The translations under genes were made by a program, and so were the position numbers. This document shows, piece by piece, positions 22,856 through 34,047 of a DNA stretch of 64,000 nt; the first letter of the stretch is position 1; each line of letters begins with the position of its first letter. The DNA is from Dastarcus helophoroides (lineage: Eukaryota > Arthropoda > Insecta > Coleoptera > Bothrideridae): positions 25,747,233 through 25,811,232 of the forward strand of contig CM053330.1 in the NCBI GenBank assembly GCA_028583605.1, in the 5' to 3' direction. The notes below the pieces were generated by a model. The model was not told the DNA's origin. It saw only the letters and a program-made list of their open reading frames with translations, and did no database searches.

Positions 22856-23496
22856 CAGAGACTAAATAGACTGAACGTAAGACGGTAAGCAGTGAAGCCA
22901 GTTGAAAGCCTGGCGGAAGCCTAGCTCAACCCAGTTTGCAACGCACTCTCATTATTTGACAGACCGTTGCGAACATAACATCGGGGTTTTTTTTAGAAAA
23001 CGGCCTGAAAATATGGGGAAGTGTATTGTGGATCGTTGTTGAAACCTCAGTGAACACATTAGTGAAGGAAAATCAAGAGTTTCATTCTTTGGGTAGGTAA
23101 AAATGAAATATATAAATATTCAATTATCGGCGTGCGCGCGCCGCCATTTCACTGCAATCATGACGTGTTTACAGCACCGGCTTAACAATATTGTACACAG
23201 GCGTCGCGTATTGAAAGAAAATTATTTTACTATTAAACCAAGATGTCTTTGAAAATAGTTCTCCTGAACTTTTACCAAAAAGCACTTATAAAAATTATCC
23301 TATTGGTCCAAAAGCCCCTAATTCTAAAGTTTCATCTAAATCGTTAGAACCGTTACGCGGCAAGTTTCGTATTTATAAATTTTACTTAATCCGGCCATGT
23401 CCAAGAGTAGTGGGATGCAGCTTCCCACTACCCCGCATTTTAGCATCAACTGTACGCATGAGACAACATTGAAATGTTCAGTCTATTTAGTCTCTG
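22856..23496. mobile_element. 641-bp DNA element with 9-bp target duplication
   Basis: Perfect terminal inverted repeats of 21 bp begin CAGAGACTAAATAGACTG. Flanking TATCAAACC occurs at 22847-22855 and 23497-23505. Composite copy 3 keeps the matching empty site near 30450, so the insertion is supported by three independent signs. Duplications of 9 bp suit Mutator-like elements; read with an asymmetric border it would be 8 bp, as in P or hAT elements. The interior is less AT-rich and includes a possible THAP exon remnant. Confidence 0.85.
23013..23093 (+). pseudogene. Possible THAP-type zinc-finger exon remnant
   Basis: Starting at ATG 23013 the frame reads MGKCIVDRC, a TGA, then NLSEHISEGKSRVSFFG, and meets GTAGGT, a plausible splice donor, at 23092. 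THAP domains begin with a short lead, C-x(2-4)-C-x-N and a later SFHxFP-like segment, which this resembles (C-x4-C, N two residues on, SFF). THAP domains are typical DNA-binding parts of P-type and some other transposases, which fits its place between terminal inverted repeats. It is only 27 residues with one stop, so the call is tentative. Confidence 0.35.
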
Positions 23497-23604
23497 TATC
23501 AAACCCAATGATGATGCTTATTTTCGCTATATTTTCAATAAATTTCCATGGGTACTTAATGAAACAATCTTACTAAGCGCTAGGCGTTGGTTAAAGCGGC
23601 CTAT

Positions 23605-24990
23605 CGAAAATTTATATTCAACTAGATGGGTACCATTTTTTCTTTCAAAAGTCAGCCTTATTTGCAAAATTTTTTAAAATTCGAATTAATTATTAAAATG
23701 TGACTTCCTTCTTATCAAAATCTGTTCTCTTTTAAACTTTGAATTTTTACCTCAAACTTTTTTGGTTTTTTTTTTCTTTAAACATCAATGTTTCAAAATT
23801 AGACCTTTTCTGAAAATGTCCACTTTTTTTAAATCCGAATTTCTACAAATTTCGACTTGTTTATAAAAATTTGCCTTTTCCTCAAAATTTGGTCGATCTT
23901 TTGATAAAAAAAGTAAAAAATGTGAAATTTTTTTTTGGAATTCCTGAATGTTTGCAAAAAGACAAAGGGCTTAGCAAATTTTCTTTGTAAATTTCAAGGT
24001 TTTCGAGATTTTTTAAATCCAAATTTTTCAAAATTCCATATATGTTTCTAAAAATGTTAATATTTATCCCAATATTGGACATTTTCTGACGTCACGGTAA
24101 GGTACTTATTTCCATCTAACTTGGGCAGTCAAGACGAAATAAATATTTAACCGAATTTTTTTTTTTTAATTCAAGTCTCTGAGATATTTTGAATTTCTAC
24201 TAGATTACGTCTTTTTCCTTGAAATTTCTTTCTTAACATTTGACTTTCTCTCAAAATTTCGTTTCTCAATTTCAAGTTTTTCTCCAAATTTCGTCGTTTT
24301 CGAAACCTTATATATACATTCGATGGTTTTTTAAATTTTCTACCTACTAAAATGAAAACTTTCAAATATTCTTACTGTTCGGTCAAAATTGGACTTTTCC
24401 TCCAAATTTTCTTGTTTATTTCAAAATTCATTATTTAATATTTCTGAAAAAGGCGACTTTTTCTTCAAAATTCGTCTTTCTATCAAAATTTCGATTCTTT
24501 TTTTCGAAATTTCTATTTTCTTTCCAAAATTTGTATTTGTACATTTAGATTTTTTTTTCCTTGAAATTCGTCTTTTTCTCGAAGTTTCGACATTTTTCTC
24601 AAAAATCATCTTTTGGAAATTTTGACCTTTATGTCAACATCATATCCATTACGGTTCTACAACTCTCAACTTTTTCTTCGAAATTGACCTTTTTCTTTCC
24701 AAAATTTAGGTCTTTTAGAATCTGAATTTCCAGAAATTTTGAATGAACCTCTACAGTTTCTAGAAATTTTAAATTTTTCCTCGAAATTCATCTTTTTCTT
24801 GAAATTTTGTTCTTTTCTCTTAAAATAAGTGGTTTTCCTAAAATTCTGCTTTTTTCTCAAAATTATATATTTTGGCATTTTCATTCGAAAAGCATCTTTT
24901 TTTAATCAGTCATTTTTTCCTACGATAATAATTTTGAAAAAAAAACTCAAAATTTTCATAAAAAAAAGTAACAATTCGGAAGGATTCGAA
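23605..24990. repeat. T-rich satellite block of composite copy 2
   Basis: Pyrimidine-rich satellite with many TTTTTCTCAAAATTTCG phrases. Around 24930-24990 the polarity flips to A-rich, making a large-scale head-to-head junction with the next array. Confidence 0.65.
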
Positions 24991-27840
24991 GTATTGTTAT
25001 ATGTTGACAAAAAAAAACAAGAATTTTAAAGCATTCGAAATAATTAAAATTTAAATTAAATATTTTTAAACAATCGACATTCCTAGAAGATCAAAATAAA
25101 AAAAAATGAAAACTTTCAAAAAATTATTTAATAGAAAAATTCATAGAAGATCTAAATTATTAAATAAAGATAGACATTTTCTAAAAAAGAAGAAAACAAA
25201 ACTTTGGAAAAAGGCCGAAATTTTAAAAAAAGTAAATCCATCCTGAATTGTGTTAAAAACTTTCGAATTTCAACTTAATTTTGTGCAAAGAAGTCAACAT
25301 TCAGAAATGGTGCCAAGTTTGAAGGTTAAAATCTTCATAAATAAGTCGAAATTTTCAAAATAAAATCGAACTGTTTCGAGAAAAGTGGAAACAAATGTCA
25401 GAACAAGTCAGCTTTTTGGTAAAAATGAAAAAGTCCAATTTTTTTAATAAAAAATTGAATTTTTTAGAAGCTAGAAGAAATTGAAAAAAGTGAAAATTTT
25501 AAAATGTCGATATCGTTTCAAAAGTTAAAATTTACAAAAAGTCGAAATTTTAATGAAAATGGGAATTTAACAAAATAAAATCTTAACATATTTAAAAAAT
25601 ATCGGAATTTAAAAAAAGAGTCAAAATTTTGGAAAAAAGTGGAAAAAAGTCAAATCTCCAATGAAAAGTCGAAATTTCTTAAAGATTTTGACAAAAAAAG
25701 TCGAAAATTTGATATAAATGGGAAATTGGAAAAAGCGAACATATTGAAATGTCTACTTCGTTTTAAGAGTCAACATTTAAAAAGAAGTGAAAATTTTCAT
25801 AAGGTCGAAATTTGAAAAAACTCAAAATTTTGGAAAATAGGCCGAAATTTTAATGAAAATGGGAATTTAACGAAATAAAAGTCTTAACTTTGTTAAAAAA
25901 AAATCGCAATGTATAAAAAAGTCAAAATTTTGGTAAAAAGTGAGAAAGAGTCGAGAAAAAGTCGAAATTCCCGTAACATTTTAAGAAAACGTCAAAATTT
26001 TGATCAAAATGGAAATGTGGAAAAAAGTGGAGATTTTGAAATGTCGAAATTTTTTAAAATAGTTGAAATTTACGAAAAAGTAATAATTTTCAAAAAAAGT
26101 CGATATTTTCAACAAAAATTTGTAATAAATTTAAAATTTTGGGAAAAGGTCAAAATTTTGCTGAAAACAGGAATTTAGAAAAAAACAGAAGCCTCGACAT
26201 TGTTAAAAAACAAAAAAAGTCGACATTTTGGAAAAAAGCTACAAAAAGTCAGAATTTGCGAGAAAGACAAAATTTACAACATTTCAAGATTTTCAACAAA
26301 CATTTTTTCTTAAAACTCAACCTTTTAGAAAAAAGTGGAAATTTTGATGAAAATGGGACTTTCACCTTGTTAAAAAAACCGAACTTTAAGAAATAGTCAA
26401 AATTTTGGGAAAAAACGAGAAAAGTCAAAATTTCGAGGAAAAGTCTAAGTGTCTTTAAAATTTTGAGAAAAAGTCGAAAAGTCGAAAACGGGAAATTGGA
26501 AAAAGTAGAGATTTTAAAATGTCAATATTTTCAACAAAAATAAAAAATTAAAATTTTGGAAAAAATGAAAAAACTCACAATTTCGAGAAAGAGTCGAATT
26601 TCTCTAAAATTTGAGAAAAAGTCGAAAGTTCGATAACAACGAGGAGTTTAAACAAGTTGAGATTTTGAAATGTCGAAATTTTTTCGAAAAGTCAAAATTT
26701 ACGAAAAAATTAAATTGATTTTGAGAGAAATTGGGAGTAAATATTTAGATTGGAAACAAATTAGTTCACACTCAAAATAGACTTATTCAAATTAATATCA
26801 AATTGGTTTAAGTTACAAATAAGAAAACAACCTTCAGAAAAGAAAACACTTTCAAGAGAAACACAAAGTTTATAAAACAATTGGAATTACTTATATTCAG
26901 AAATTTTAAAGAAAAGCTCAATATTTGAAATTTAAATTTGAAATTTCCAGAAAAAAAATTTTGATCAAGTCGACATTTTTGAAAAAAACTTTGGAAAAGA
27001 AATTATAAGTTGAAACCATAATGAATTCTGAAAATTTTAAATTTATGTATTCTAGAAATTTCACATTTTCCTTGAAATTTTAATTTTCCAAATTTAAATT
27101 TTTTTCGAAATTTTCTAGTCGAAACTCGCGACGTCGAAATACCGAGAAAAACAAAACATTTTAAAAAATGTCGACATTTGGAAATTTAGTCGCGATTATA
27201 AAAAAAAAACGAATTAGACAAAAAAACTTTCAAGAAAACACAAAGTTTATAAAACAATTCAAATTATAATATGAAATTTTAAGAAAAATGTCAATATTTG
27301 GAATTTGGCTTTTTTTTGACATTTCAAATAAAAATTAATTTTTCTAGAAGTCTATATTTTGAAAATATCCATCAATTTTTCAGAAATTGTTTTGAACAGA
27401 AAAAATCGTAATTTGAAACTGAATTTTAAGAAAATAGTATAAATAGTATACGCCTTTTAAAAACAATTCGAAATTTATATTAAAAAACATAAAAAACCTC
27501 TAAATTCTAAATTTCCGTATTTTCGACATTACCTTTTTCTCGAAATGTTGACTTTCAAAATTGAAATTTGTCTCGAAAATGTTTGGTAGTCGAAATTTCG
27601 AGTTGTCGACATAAAAAAATATCGACAAAAACAAAAATGTGTAAAAAATTGTAAACTCACTAAAATTAAAACAAAAATCAAGTAAAACTTCATTATTTTG
27701 AGTTTATATGTCCGAAATTTTGAATATAATTTTTGAGTTTCGATCATTACATGCAAATTGTCGAATTTTTTTCCAAAATTTTGACTTTTTATTTAAACCT
27801 TTAGAATTTGTAGAAATAATAGATCTTTCAAGAAGTACCT
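24991..27840. repeat. A-rich satellite array, about 300-bp period in part
   Basis: The phrase TTTTAATGAAAATGGGAATTTAAC begins near 25549 and again near 25849, exactly 300 bp apart, with similar flanking order; a third diverged copy (GAAAACAGGAATTTA) lies near 26163. Later units are shorter and more irregular to about 26700. The rest is unordered GTCGAAATTTT-type satellite. Long open frames such as 25909-26178 and 26139-26396 are lysine-rich products of this composition, not genes. Confidence 0.7.
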
Positions 27841-28440
27841 ATAATTTTCAAATCTTAAAAGCCACAAGGGAATAAGAGAAAATACTGACCAATATCGACT
27901 GTAGTAACTTTGTGAGCCGAATCATAATAAAATTTCTCTCTACAATTTCGAGGAAAACTTTAATCAAACAAAGTCCCCCCGGTCAGGATATTTCTTAAGA
28001 ACGAAATAACATTATCCTTTTATGCCAGTAACAAGGGCCGCAAAACATTCCACATAATTCGAGATATTTGTTCGTCGGTGGCATTCTTACGCGAATGAAA
28101 AAGTCGACGGCAATTTTTGGCTTTTCGGACCTGCGAATGCCATTGGTCATTCTATATTGGTCGCGAGGGGTCCCCGGTGACAGCTCCTATATAGGCTTGT
28201 GCTCCGGAAATTGTGTCCAGTGCTGCTGGCTAACTTCCTGTTCCGTTCCTTACCGTGCCTTCGCCTGATTCATTACCCTTATCACAGACCTGCACTAAAT
28301 GACTTTCTCTCCCTGCCGCTCTTACCGACATCACCCGGCATATTCGTGGGCCGGGGAGGGACGAAAATGCTTCTAAGCGTTTAAACTGTAGGTGCACCCT
28401 TTTGATGAATAGCTTCATAACTGATAATCATATATGCTAT
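27841..28440. other. Unique, less AT-rich island
   Basis: Non-satellite sequence, richest in GC from 28080 to 28380, with CpG. Short open frames on both strands overlap and none resembles a family I know. It may be regulatory DNA or untranslated exon. Confidence 0.35.
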
Positions 28441-28880
28441 TATTTTTTTTTAATTCAAAAGGTTACCAAAGATATATGTACAATGTACATAGTACATATA
28501 AGAGATTTATGTTACTGAATTTTTGCCGAAATTTTGAGTTTTTGGTCAAAATCTGGAAATTTCGCTTTATGCTTCGACAAGAATTTGGCTGTTTTTCTCA
28601 TAAACTAGATTTTTCCAAATTCCGACTAGTTTTCTTATACATGCAACATTGACAAAAAATTTCGAAATTATAGTCAACATTTAGCCATAAAGTTGAAAGC
28701 TTCAGTTAAAGAAGAAAAAAGTAAACTTTCTAGAAAAAAATTGATACGTCTAAAAAACTATTTAATCTTAACTGTTTTCTGGCAATTTTCGGTTAAAATT
28801 TGAAGGGTTGCTCCCCAAAGATTAAGTTAATTTCAGTACGTTTATTACTATTGTTATTATTATTCTTTTAGATATGATGG
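28441..28880. other. No gene seen
   Basis: AT-rich sequence with a few satellite phrases near 28520-28650. No supported coding or RNA feature. Confidence 0.4.
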
Positions 28881-28929
28881 ATTTGTATTTGGTCAATGAA
28901 ATACGCTTCTTTTGATACTCAAACCAGAT

Positions 28930-29730
28930 TTAGAAAATATTGACGTGCCTTGTGTACATTACTTGATGACAGCGAGTCTTACACAAGTAACTAGTACTCG
29001 ATACTCCATCACCATGAATATTTTTCGATTTGTTGTACCGGGTGGACAACTAAGAAAGGACGCCGGCTATATCTCAGCAACGAATCATCCCACAGCTTTG
29101 AGAAAAAAAACTTAACAAAAAAAGTGGTCCTGCAAAGTCGCTGGAAAATATTTTTGAGGTTTTAAAATCTCTATGTGGCGTAATACGTAGAGTTAAATAG
29201 AAAATTAGGATTTTCTCGACATTTTGCTGAATTAAGGTATATTGAAAATACATACATTGTAATCCTAGAGTAATTTCGACTTGGTTTGTTTTACACCTTT
29301 TGTTCTATCTCTAAAAATAAAGTGGTAGGGAGACGTCGAAAAAAAATTTTTTTTTAAATACCATTTACTTCAGTTAGCCTTAAGGAAATTTAACAGATTT
29401 AGTCTCCATAGAAAGAGTGTTATTTAGTCTATCGACGGCACTTTCATATGTTTTTATTTTAAAATTGTTGTCGCTGCTACAGCGCGTTATATAAAATGCT
29501 AACAAATTTCGCCGTTTTTCTAAAAAAAAATAAATAGAATGATATGTCAATTTTGATATCTTAAAACAGAGAATTGAAAGTCCTAGATATTAGTGAAAAG
29601 CGCAACTTGATATCTTTTAGTTGACCACCCGGTACTGTTTTTTCCCGTTTATTTTCCTGAGTGACCAACCAACTAAAGGAACAGGAACATGAGAGCGCTC
29701 TCTAACAAGTGGACCAGTCGACCAGGGTAA
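28930..29730. repeat. Dispersed repeat, copy A, split by an insertion
   Basis: 28930-29037 and 29633-29730 together match 34875-35050. Shared blocks are ACATTACTT.ATGACA, GAATATTTTTCGATTTGTTGTA, TTTTTTCCCGTTTATTTTC and GAGCGCTCTC with CCAGTCGACCAG. The family is unknown to me. The insertion at 29038-29632 separates the two halves. Confidence 0.75.
29038..29632. mobile_element. TA-flanked MITE (CCGGGTGG termini), 595 bp
   Basis: The left end reads CCGGGTGGACAACTAAGAAA; the reverse complement of the right end reads CCGGGTGGTCAACTAAAAGA. TA lies at 29036-29037 and 29633-29634. The homologous repeat at 34875-35050 runs straight through this point with a single TA, so an empty site is visible. 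No transposase is encoded. Confidence 0.85.
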
Positions 29731-30364
29731 GTAGTGGATTTGTATTGGCGCAATAAGTTTTAGATTGTAGATTTGTGTGAAGTCGTTTGCCTTTTATGGC
29801 CTTTCTGCACTTCGACCAACTGAGTTTTTTGTGAGTAACCCTAATCTAAATTATTCCAATTGTCTCTCCGAAACTTTTCATAAAGTCTAGGATATTCCCT
29901 GAAGCTATGTAGGTTGCCAGTTTCAGCAGGTATTATTTTCATCTTTCCGAAATATTACCAACCTTTGGTCATGGTTTACCTATTATCGGAAAATGCCAAA
30001 AAAAACGATTTTTTTGTCATAAAAATGATTATATCTCGGATAATTTTTCATTAAAGGAGTTATAATATAGCTTTTTGGATAGAGGAGAGCTTTCTCTAGT
30101 TGACGATATTATTTGCTACATTTTTAAATTGCGATTAACTCCAGAATTATTCAATGAAAAACAACTGTCAGTCTGTGTATACGTATATGTTATCACGCTG
30201 CAGGTCACAATTCTTAATCTATTTTTGCCATTCTTGTTTCTATCGATTCAAAATTTATCAGAATAGAACCTCATTGATTTTGAAAATAATTGGTTAAATA
30301 ATTTAGATTTTATTAAAGAAAAATTTAGTTTAGTAGAAAAAAAATAAACTTCGGAATCTTAGTT
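29731..30364. other. No gene seen
   Basis: About 630 bases of AT-rich sequence between two repeats. An open frame at 30075-30266 has no recognisable domain. Confidence 0.4.
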
Positions 30365-30374
30365 ACTTATAACT

Positions 30375-32975
30375 AGAGACCGTATTATATGCATTTGCAT
30401 ATTTGCATATGCAAATGCATATTCAATCCATTTTTATTGCATATTTCACTTAAAATCTAATGATGATGCATATTTTTGCTATATTTGCAATATTTTTCCA
30501 ATGGGTGAAACTAAATCTATTCAGTAAATAAATAAACTTGTCTAGACGTAGCCATGAAAACATTTTGAAAAATTGCCCATTCTCTGAAATGTTGTATCTT
30601 TTGTGACTTTTGCACAAAGGAACCAAGCCCCAAATTCTGAAATATTGGTCTTCAGCATATAGTTCAGTAGAATTATAATCTTTGCTCAAAAAAAAAACTA
30701 AATCTCATTTTAGTACCTAGCAACCAAAGAACCAGTCAACTAAACGAGTCGGGTAGGTACGTAACCTATAGAATGCTCCTAAATGATGTGGTTTCTTTCT
30801 ATAAAACAAAAAGTTAATAAGATAATAAATAATGCATTAACATTTACATAGACGCTGATTGAGGCCGTTTACTCTCCTTGGTTGATCTAAAATTTATAGT
30901 CAACTAAGTAGGCTTTTCCACAAATTACCACCCTTTCTTCAAAATTCATCGTTTTCTTGAAATTTTGAAAGTCAATCGAAACATTGATTTTTTTTCTGAA
31001 AATTATTCTTTTTTCGCAAAATTTGTCTTTTTATTTTAAAATTTAAGTCTATTATTAACATCTGACTTCTTTTTTATCAAACTCAAATATTTTTAAAACT
31101 TTAAATTTTTATCTCAACATTTTTCGTTTTTTTTCTTCAAAATTTTTTACTTTTTTAAAATTCGAATTTCTGCAAATTTTGAAATTTTTATCGGAATGTG
31201 CCTTTTCCTTAAAATTTGAATGATCTTTTGATAAAGAAAAAACTTTGAAAAAATTTTTTTTTAATTCTGAATTTTTCTAGAAAGACAAGCACTCTAGAAA
31301 ACTTTCTTTGTAAATTTCAAAGTTTTCGAGATTTTTTTAAATCCAATTTTCTGAAAATTCCAACTTTTTCTTAAAATATTTACATTGAGGCACTTGTTTC
31401 CCTTCGACTTAAGTAGTCAAGAAAAAATAAATATTCAACTGGAAAATTTTGATTTTTTCGCAGAATTGGCACATTTTTTTTCAAAATTTAACAAAATGGA
31501 ATACTCTGGGATATTTTGATTTTCTACTAGATTTAGAGTTTTTCTTTGACATTTTGATCTTTTTCTGGTAATAATTTTTCTTGATTTATTTTTCATAACT
31601 AATTTTTGTTTTTAGAAATTTTAATTGTATTCCTCGAAATTCATCTTTTTCTCAAAATTAAAGATTTTTTCAAAATTTTTTTTTTTATAATTTTTCTAAA
31701 CGTCTTTTCCGAAAACTTGACTTTCTGTGCAAAATTTAAATTTTTTCTCGGAATTCGTCTTTTTATCAAAAATTTGATTTTTCCTTTTCAAAATTCGTCT
31801 TTTTTTAATTTTGCCTTTATTCACAAAACTTGACTTTTTTGAAATACAAATCTTGTCCCCTGAAACCAAGAAAGATTAAAAAATACAACAGAGGTTTCTC
31901 TAACGCGTTTCGATAGCCAAGTTATCACCTTCAGTAAGATACTTGACTTTTTCCTTAAAATTTGACTTTCTCCCAAAAGTTTCTTTCTCAGTGTTAAGGT
32001 GTTTCTCGAAATTCCGTTATTTTTCTTAACATTAGATTCTTTTTGAAATTTGCCACCTGCTAGAATCGGAACTTTCAGATATATTGATTATTTGCTTAAT
32101 ATTTGCCTTTTTCTCGAAATTTTTATATTTATTTCACAATTCGGTTTTTAATATTTCTGAAAATTACTTTTTTTTTCAAACTGGTTTTTTTTTAAATCGA
32201 TCTTTTATTTGAAATTTCTATTTTTTTTCAAAATTTGTTTTTGGAAATTTAGATGATTTCCTTGAAATTCGTGTTTTTCTCAAAATTTCAACAGATTTCT
32301 CAAAATGGTCTTTTCGAAATTTCTACTTCTATGATTCTACAAATCTCAACTTTTTTCGGAGTTTGCAGCTATTCTTAAAATTTGACAATTTTTTTCAAAA
32401 TTTAACTTTCTGTGGGAAATTTCTATTGTTTTGTTTAAGTTTTATCTTTTTGATCGAAATAGGTCTATTTCGGGATTTTCGTTTCGTTTCATTCGCTTTC
32501 AAATTACCATTTTTTCCAAAATTCTTTTTTCTCAAAATTAACTTTCTGTGGAATATTTCGATCGTCGACCGTCGAAATTTCGACAGTTTTTCTCGAAATA
32601 TCACATTATTTTCAAAATTCCGTTATTTTAGGTTTATTTTTTAAAAAAATTTAAAATTTTAGATTCTCAATGTCTTGAAATTTTGACCAGACTCCTTAAG
32701 TTTGTGGAAATTAAGACTTTCTTTACAAAATTTATCTTTTTTCTTAAACTTTCGATCTTTTCTCTTAAAATTGATGTTTTTTTCAAACTTCGGCTTCAAT
32801 CTCAAACTTCTACTTTTTGGTATTTTCATTCAAAAACTTCTTTTTTTGAGATTATCAATTTTTTCCTAAAATATTAATTTACAGCATTATTATTTAAAGT
32901 TGGTGCTTATTTTAAGCATTTTGCACATAAGCATGCATATTTCAAACTTTTTATATTGCATATAATCCGATATCT
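30375..32975. mobile_element. Composite AT-satellite element, copy 3, with 10-bp target duplication
   Basis: A 2601-bp element bounded by AGAGACCGTATTATATGCA and, reverse-complemented at the right, AGATATCGGATTATATGCA. The 10-mer ACTTATAACT lies immediately outside both ends (30365-30374 and 32976-32985). The left 500 bases contain nested GCATATGCAAATGC palindromes; from about 30890 the interior is T-rich AAATTTCGA satellite. No transposase is present, so it is non-autonomous. A 10-bp duplication suggests a Mutator-like mechanism. A hairpin-repeat fragment at 31839-31943 has inserted into it. Confidence 0.85.
31839..31943. repeat. Hairpin repeat, copy 4 (left half only)
   Basis: Carries TCTTGTCCCCTGAAACCAAG, CTCTAACGCGTTTCGATAGC and a CACCTTCAG box. 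On the minus strand the order is CTGAAGG, T, GATAAC, TTG, GCTATC, GAAACGCGTT, AGAG. The stem has one mismatch. Confidence 0.8.
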
Positions 32976-33140
32976 ACTTATAACTTTTATACGTATATTA
33001 TAGGTCGAGTTCCTTTTAAGTACATTGTAAAAGCGTGACATACATTTAAGTTTTCGAGAAAAGATAATTTAACGAAAAGTTTTTCCATTTTTTTTCATAG
33101 AAATTGTTTTGTGCTCTTTGTTCAAGTAATCCATAAATAT

Positions 33141-33515
33141 TGTTATGCAATGTAAATAGATGGAATAGAATTTAGAATAGAATTGTAGAATTTAGTAAAT
33201 AAAAAAAAGTTTCTAAAAGGATCTGATAAGGGGAAAGCGACCGCAATAAGGAAACAAACGGCAGATAAGCGTTCCAGAAATTTCGTCAAACGATAAGCCT
33301 TATCTGCCGAAAAGTTCTAGAAGCCGGGGGCCAAAACTATAAAAGGCGGTCAGCTTTCCCTCGAGTCAGTCAGTTAGAGTCCGTGTAATTAGTGAGTTAG
33401 TAGAAGTTAATAATAAGTGAGTTAATTGTTCAATTGTGGTGATCCAAGTTAAGTTTGGTAATAAAGTGGTGTAATTCACACGTGGTAATCAATTCGAACC
33501 GATAAGCCCGTAACA
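33141..33515 (+). mobile_element. Solo LTR, 375 bp, with 4-bp duplication
   Basis: Begins TGTTA and ends TAACA, with ATAT on both sides (33137-33140 and 33516-33519). It holds a TATA box (33338), an initiator (33366), AATAAA at 33460-33465 and a perfect 11-bp inverted repeat CGGCAGATAAG at 33259-33269 and 33299-33309. A single LTR with intact duplication and no internal region fits recombination between the two LTRs of a Ty3/gypsy-type element. Compositionally it is much less AT-rich than its surroundings. Confidence 0.85.
33338..33370 (+). promoter_or_regulatory. LTR core promoter: TATA box plus TCAGT initiator
   Basis: TATAAAA spans 33338-33344 and TCAGTCAGTT starts at 33366, 28 bases downstream of the TATA start. 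TCAGT is the arthropod initiator consensus, so transcription probably began at or near 33368. Confidence 0.7.
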
Positions 33516-33544
33516 ATATCCATGACGACAAAATTATGAGAAGC

Positions 33545-34047
33545 ATGTCAAAGCTGACACGTCAAATTTATTTATTTATTTTTTTAAGTTTAATCCACTC
33601 GCAAAGGGTAACCCCATTATGCTTTCAAAGCACTGCGAGTAGGATGCGGAAACAAAGATAGATGGCGATGAACCGCCTTCTTAAACAAGGATAGGTTGTA
33701 ATTTTTGGGGAAAATTCCTTTGGGTGACAAGTTCCATAACTTGGAAGTTTTATAGAAAAAAGAGTCTTCGTAAACAGAAGTCCTCACTGTTTCAAACTGG
33801 ACCACACAGGAATTTGCTGTCTCCGACTGTCTAGTACGCCTCAAGAATCTTGCCCTTGAGGGGATCAATCCTATTAGTTCCTGCGAACATCTTTCATGAT
33901 AGTACTTGTAAAAAAGAGACAAGTCACCAACCATACGCCTGTGCTCTACTGTTTCGAGAGAATCGGTCAGACTCTCGTCATCAATTAGGCGAATCGCTCT
34001 TCTTTGAATTGAATCCAAGAGAGCTAAAGTGTGTTTTGGGGCTGAAC
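33545..34047 (-). pseudogene. 3' fragment of jockey/CR1-type retrotransposon
   Basis: Minus-strand relative of the element at 11230-13165. The open frame 33617-34018 gives a C-terminal segment with SIQRRAIRLIDDESLTDSLE, RFLRRTRQSE, KTSKLWNLSPKGIFPKNYN and a closing FPHPTRSALKA. The 3' end reads GCGAGTGGATTAAACTT followed by an A/T-rich tail of AAATAA-type repeats (33568-33590 on the + strand). The reverse transcriptase domain is absent, as in ordinary 5' truncation. Its 5' border abuts a different retrotransposon relic, giving a chimeric frame at 33981-34220. Confidence 0.85.

Larger units (their letters stand above)
22767..24990. mobile_element. Composite AT-satellite element, copy 2
   Basis: The left end AGAGACCGGATTATGTGC matches the defined terminus at 30375, followed by the same GCATATGCAAATGCA palindromic region. 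After an inserted 641-bp element the host sequence resumes (AATGATGATGCTTATTTT) and passes into the T-rich block near 23605, which keeps colinear phrases with copy 3 (GATCTTTTGATAAA at 23894 and 31210; AATTTCTTTGTAAATTTCAA-like at about 23977 and 31302). The stretch equivalent to 30510-30880 is mostly deleted. No right terminus was found, so the end given is only where similarity fades. Confidence 0.65.

Noticed and set aside
24902..24912. TAATCAGT as the right target duplication of composite copy 2
   Set aside because: The same place in copy 3 is interior sequence, so the match to the left flank is chance.
25909..26396. Lysine-rich open frames of about 85-89 codons
   Set aside because: They follow the satellite unit, have no domain, and many similar low-complexity frames occur in every satellite block.
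28188..28222. TATATAG plus TCCAGTG as a promoter
   Set aside because: The initiator match is poor and the spacing alone is weak evidence.
33488..33510. A tRNA T-loop-like TTCGAACC
   Set aside because: It lies inside the LTR and no cloverleaf can be built around it. No other tRNA candidate was found in the window.
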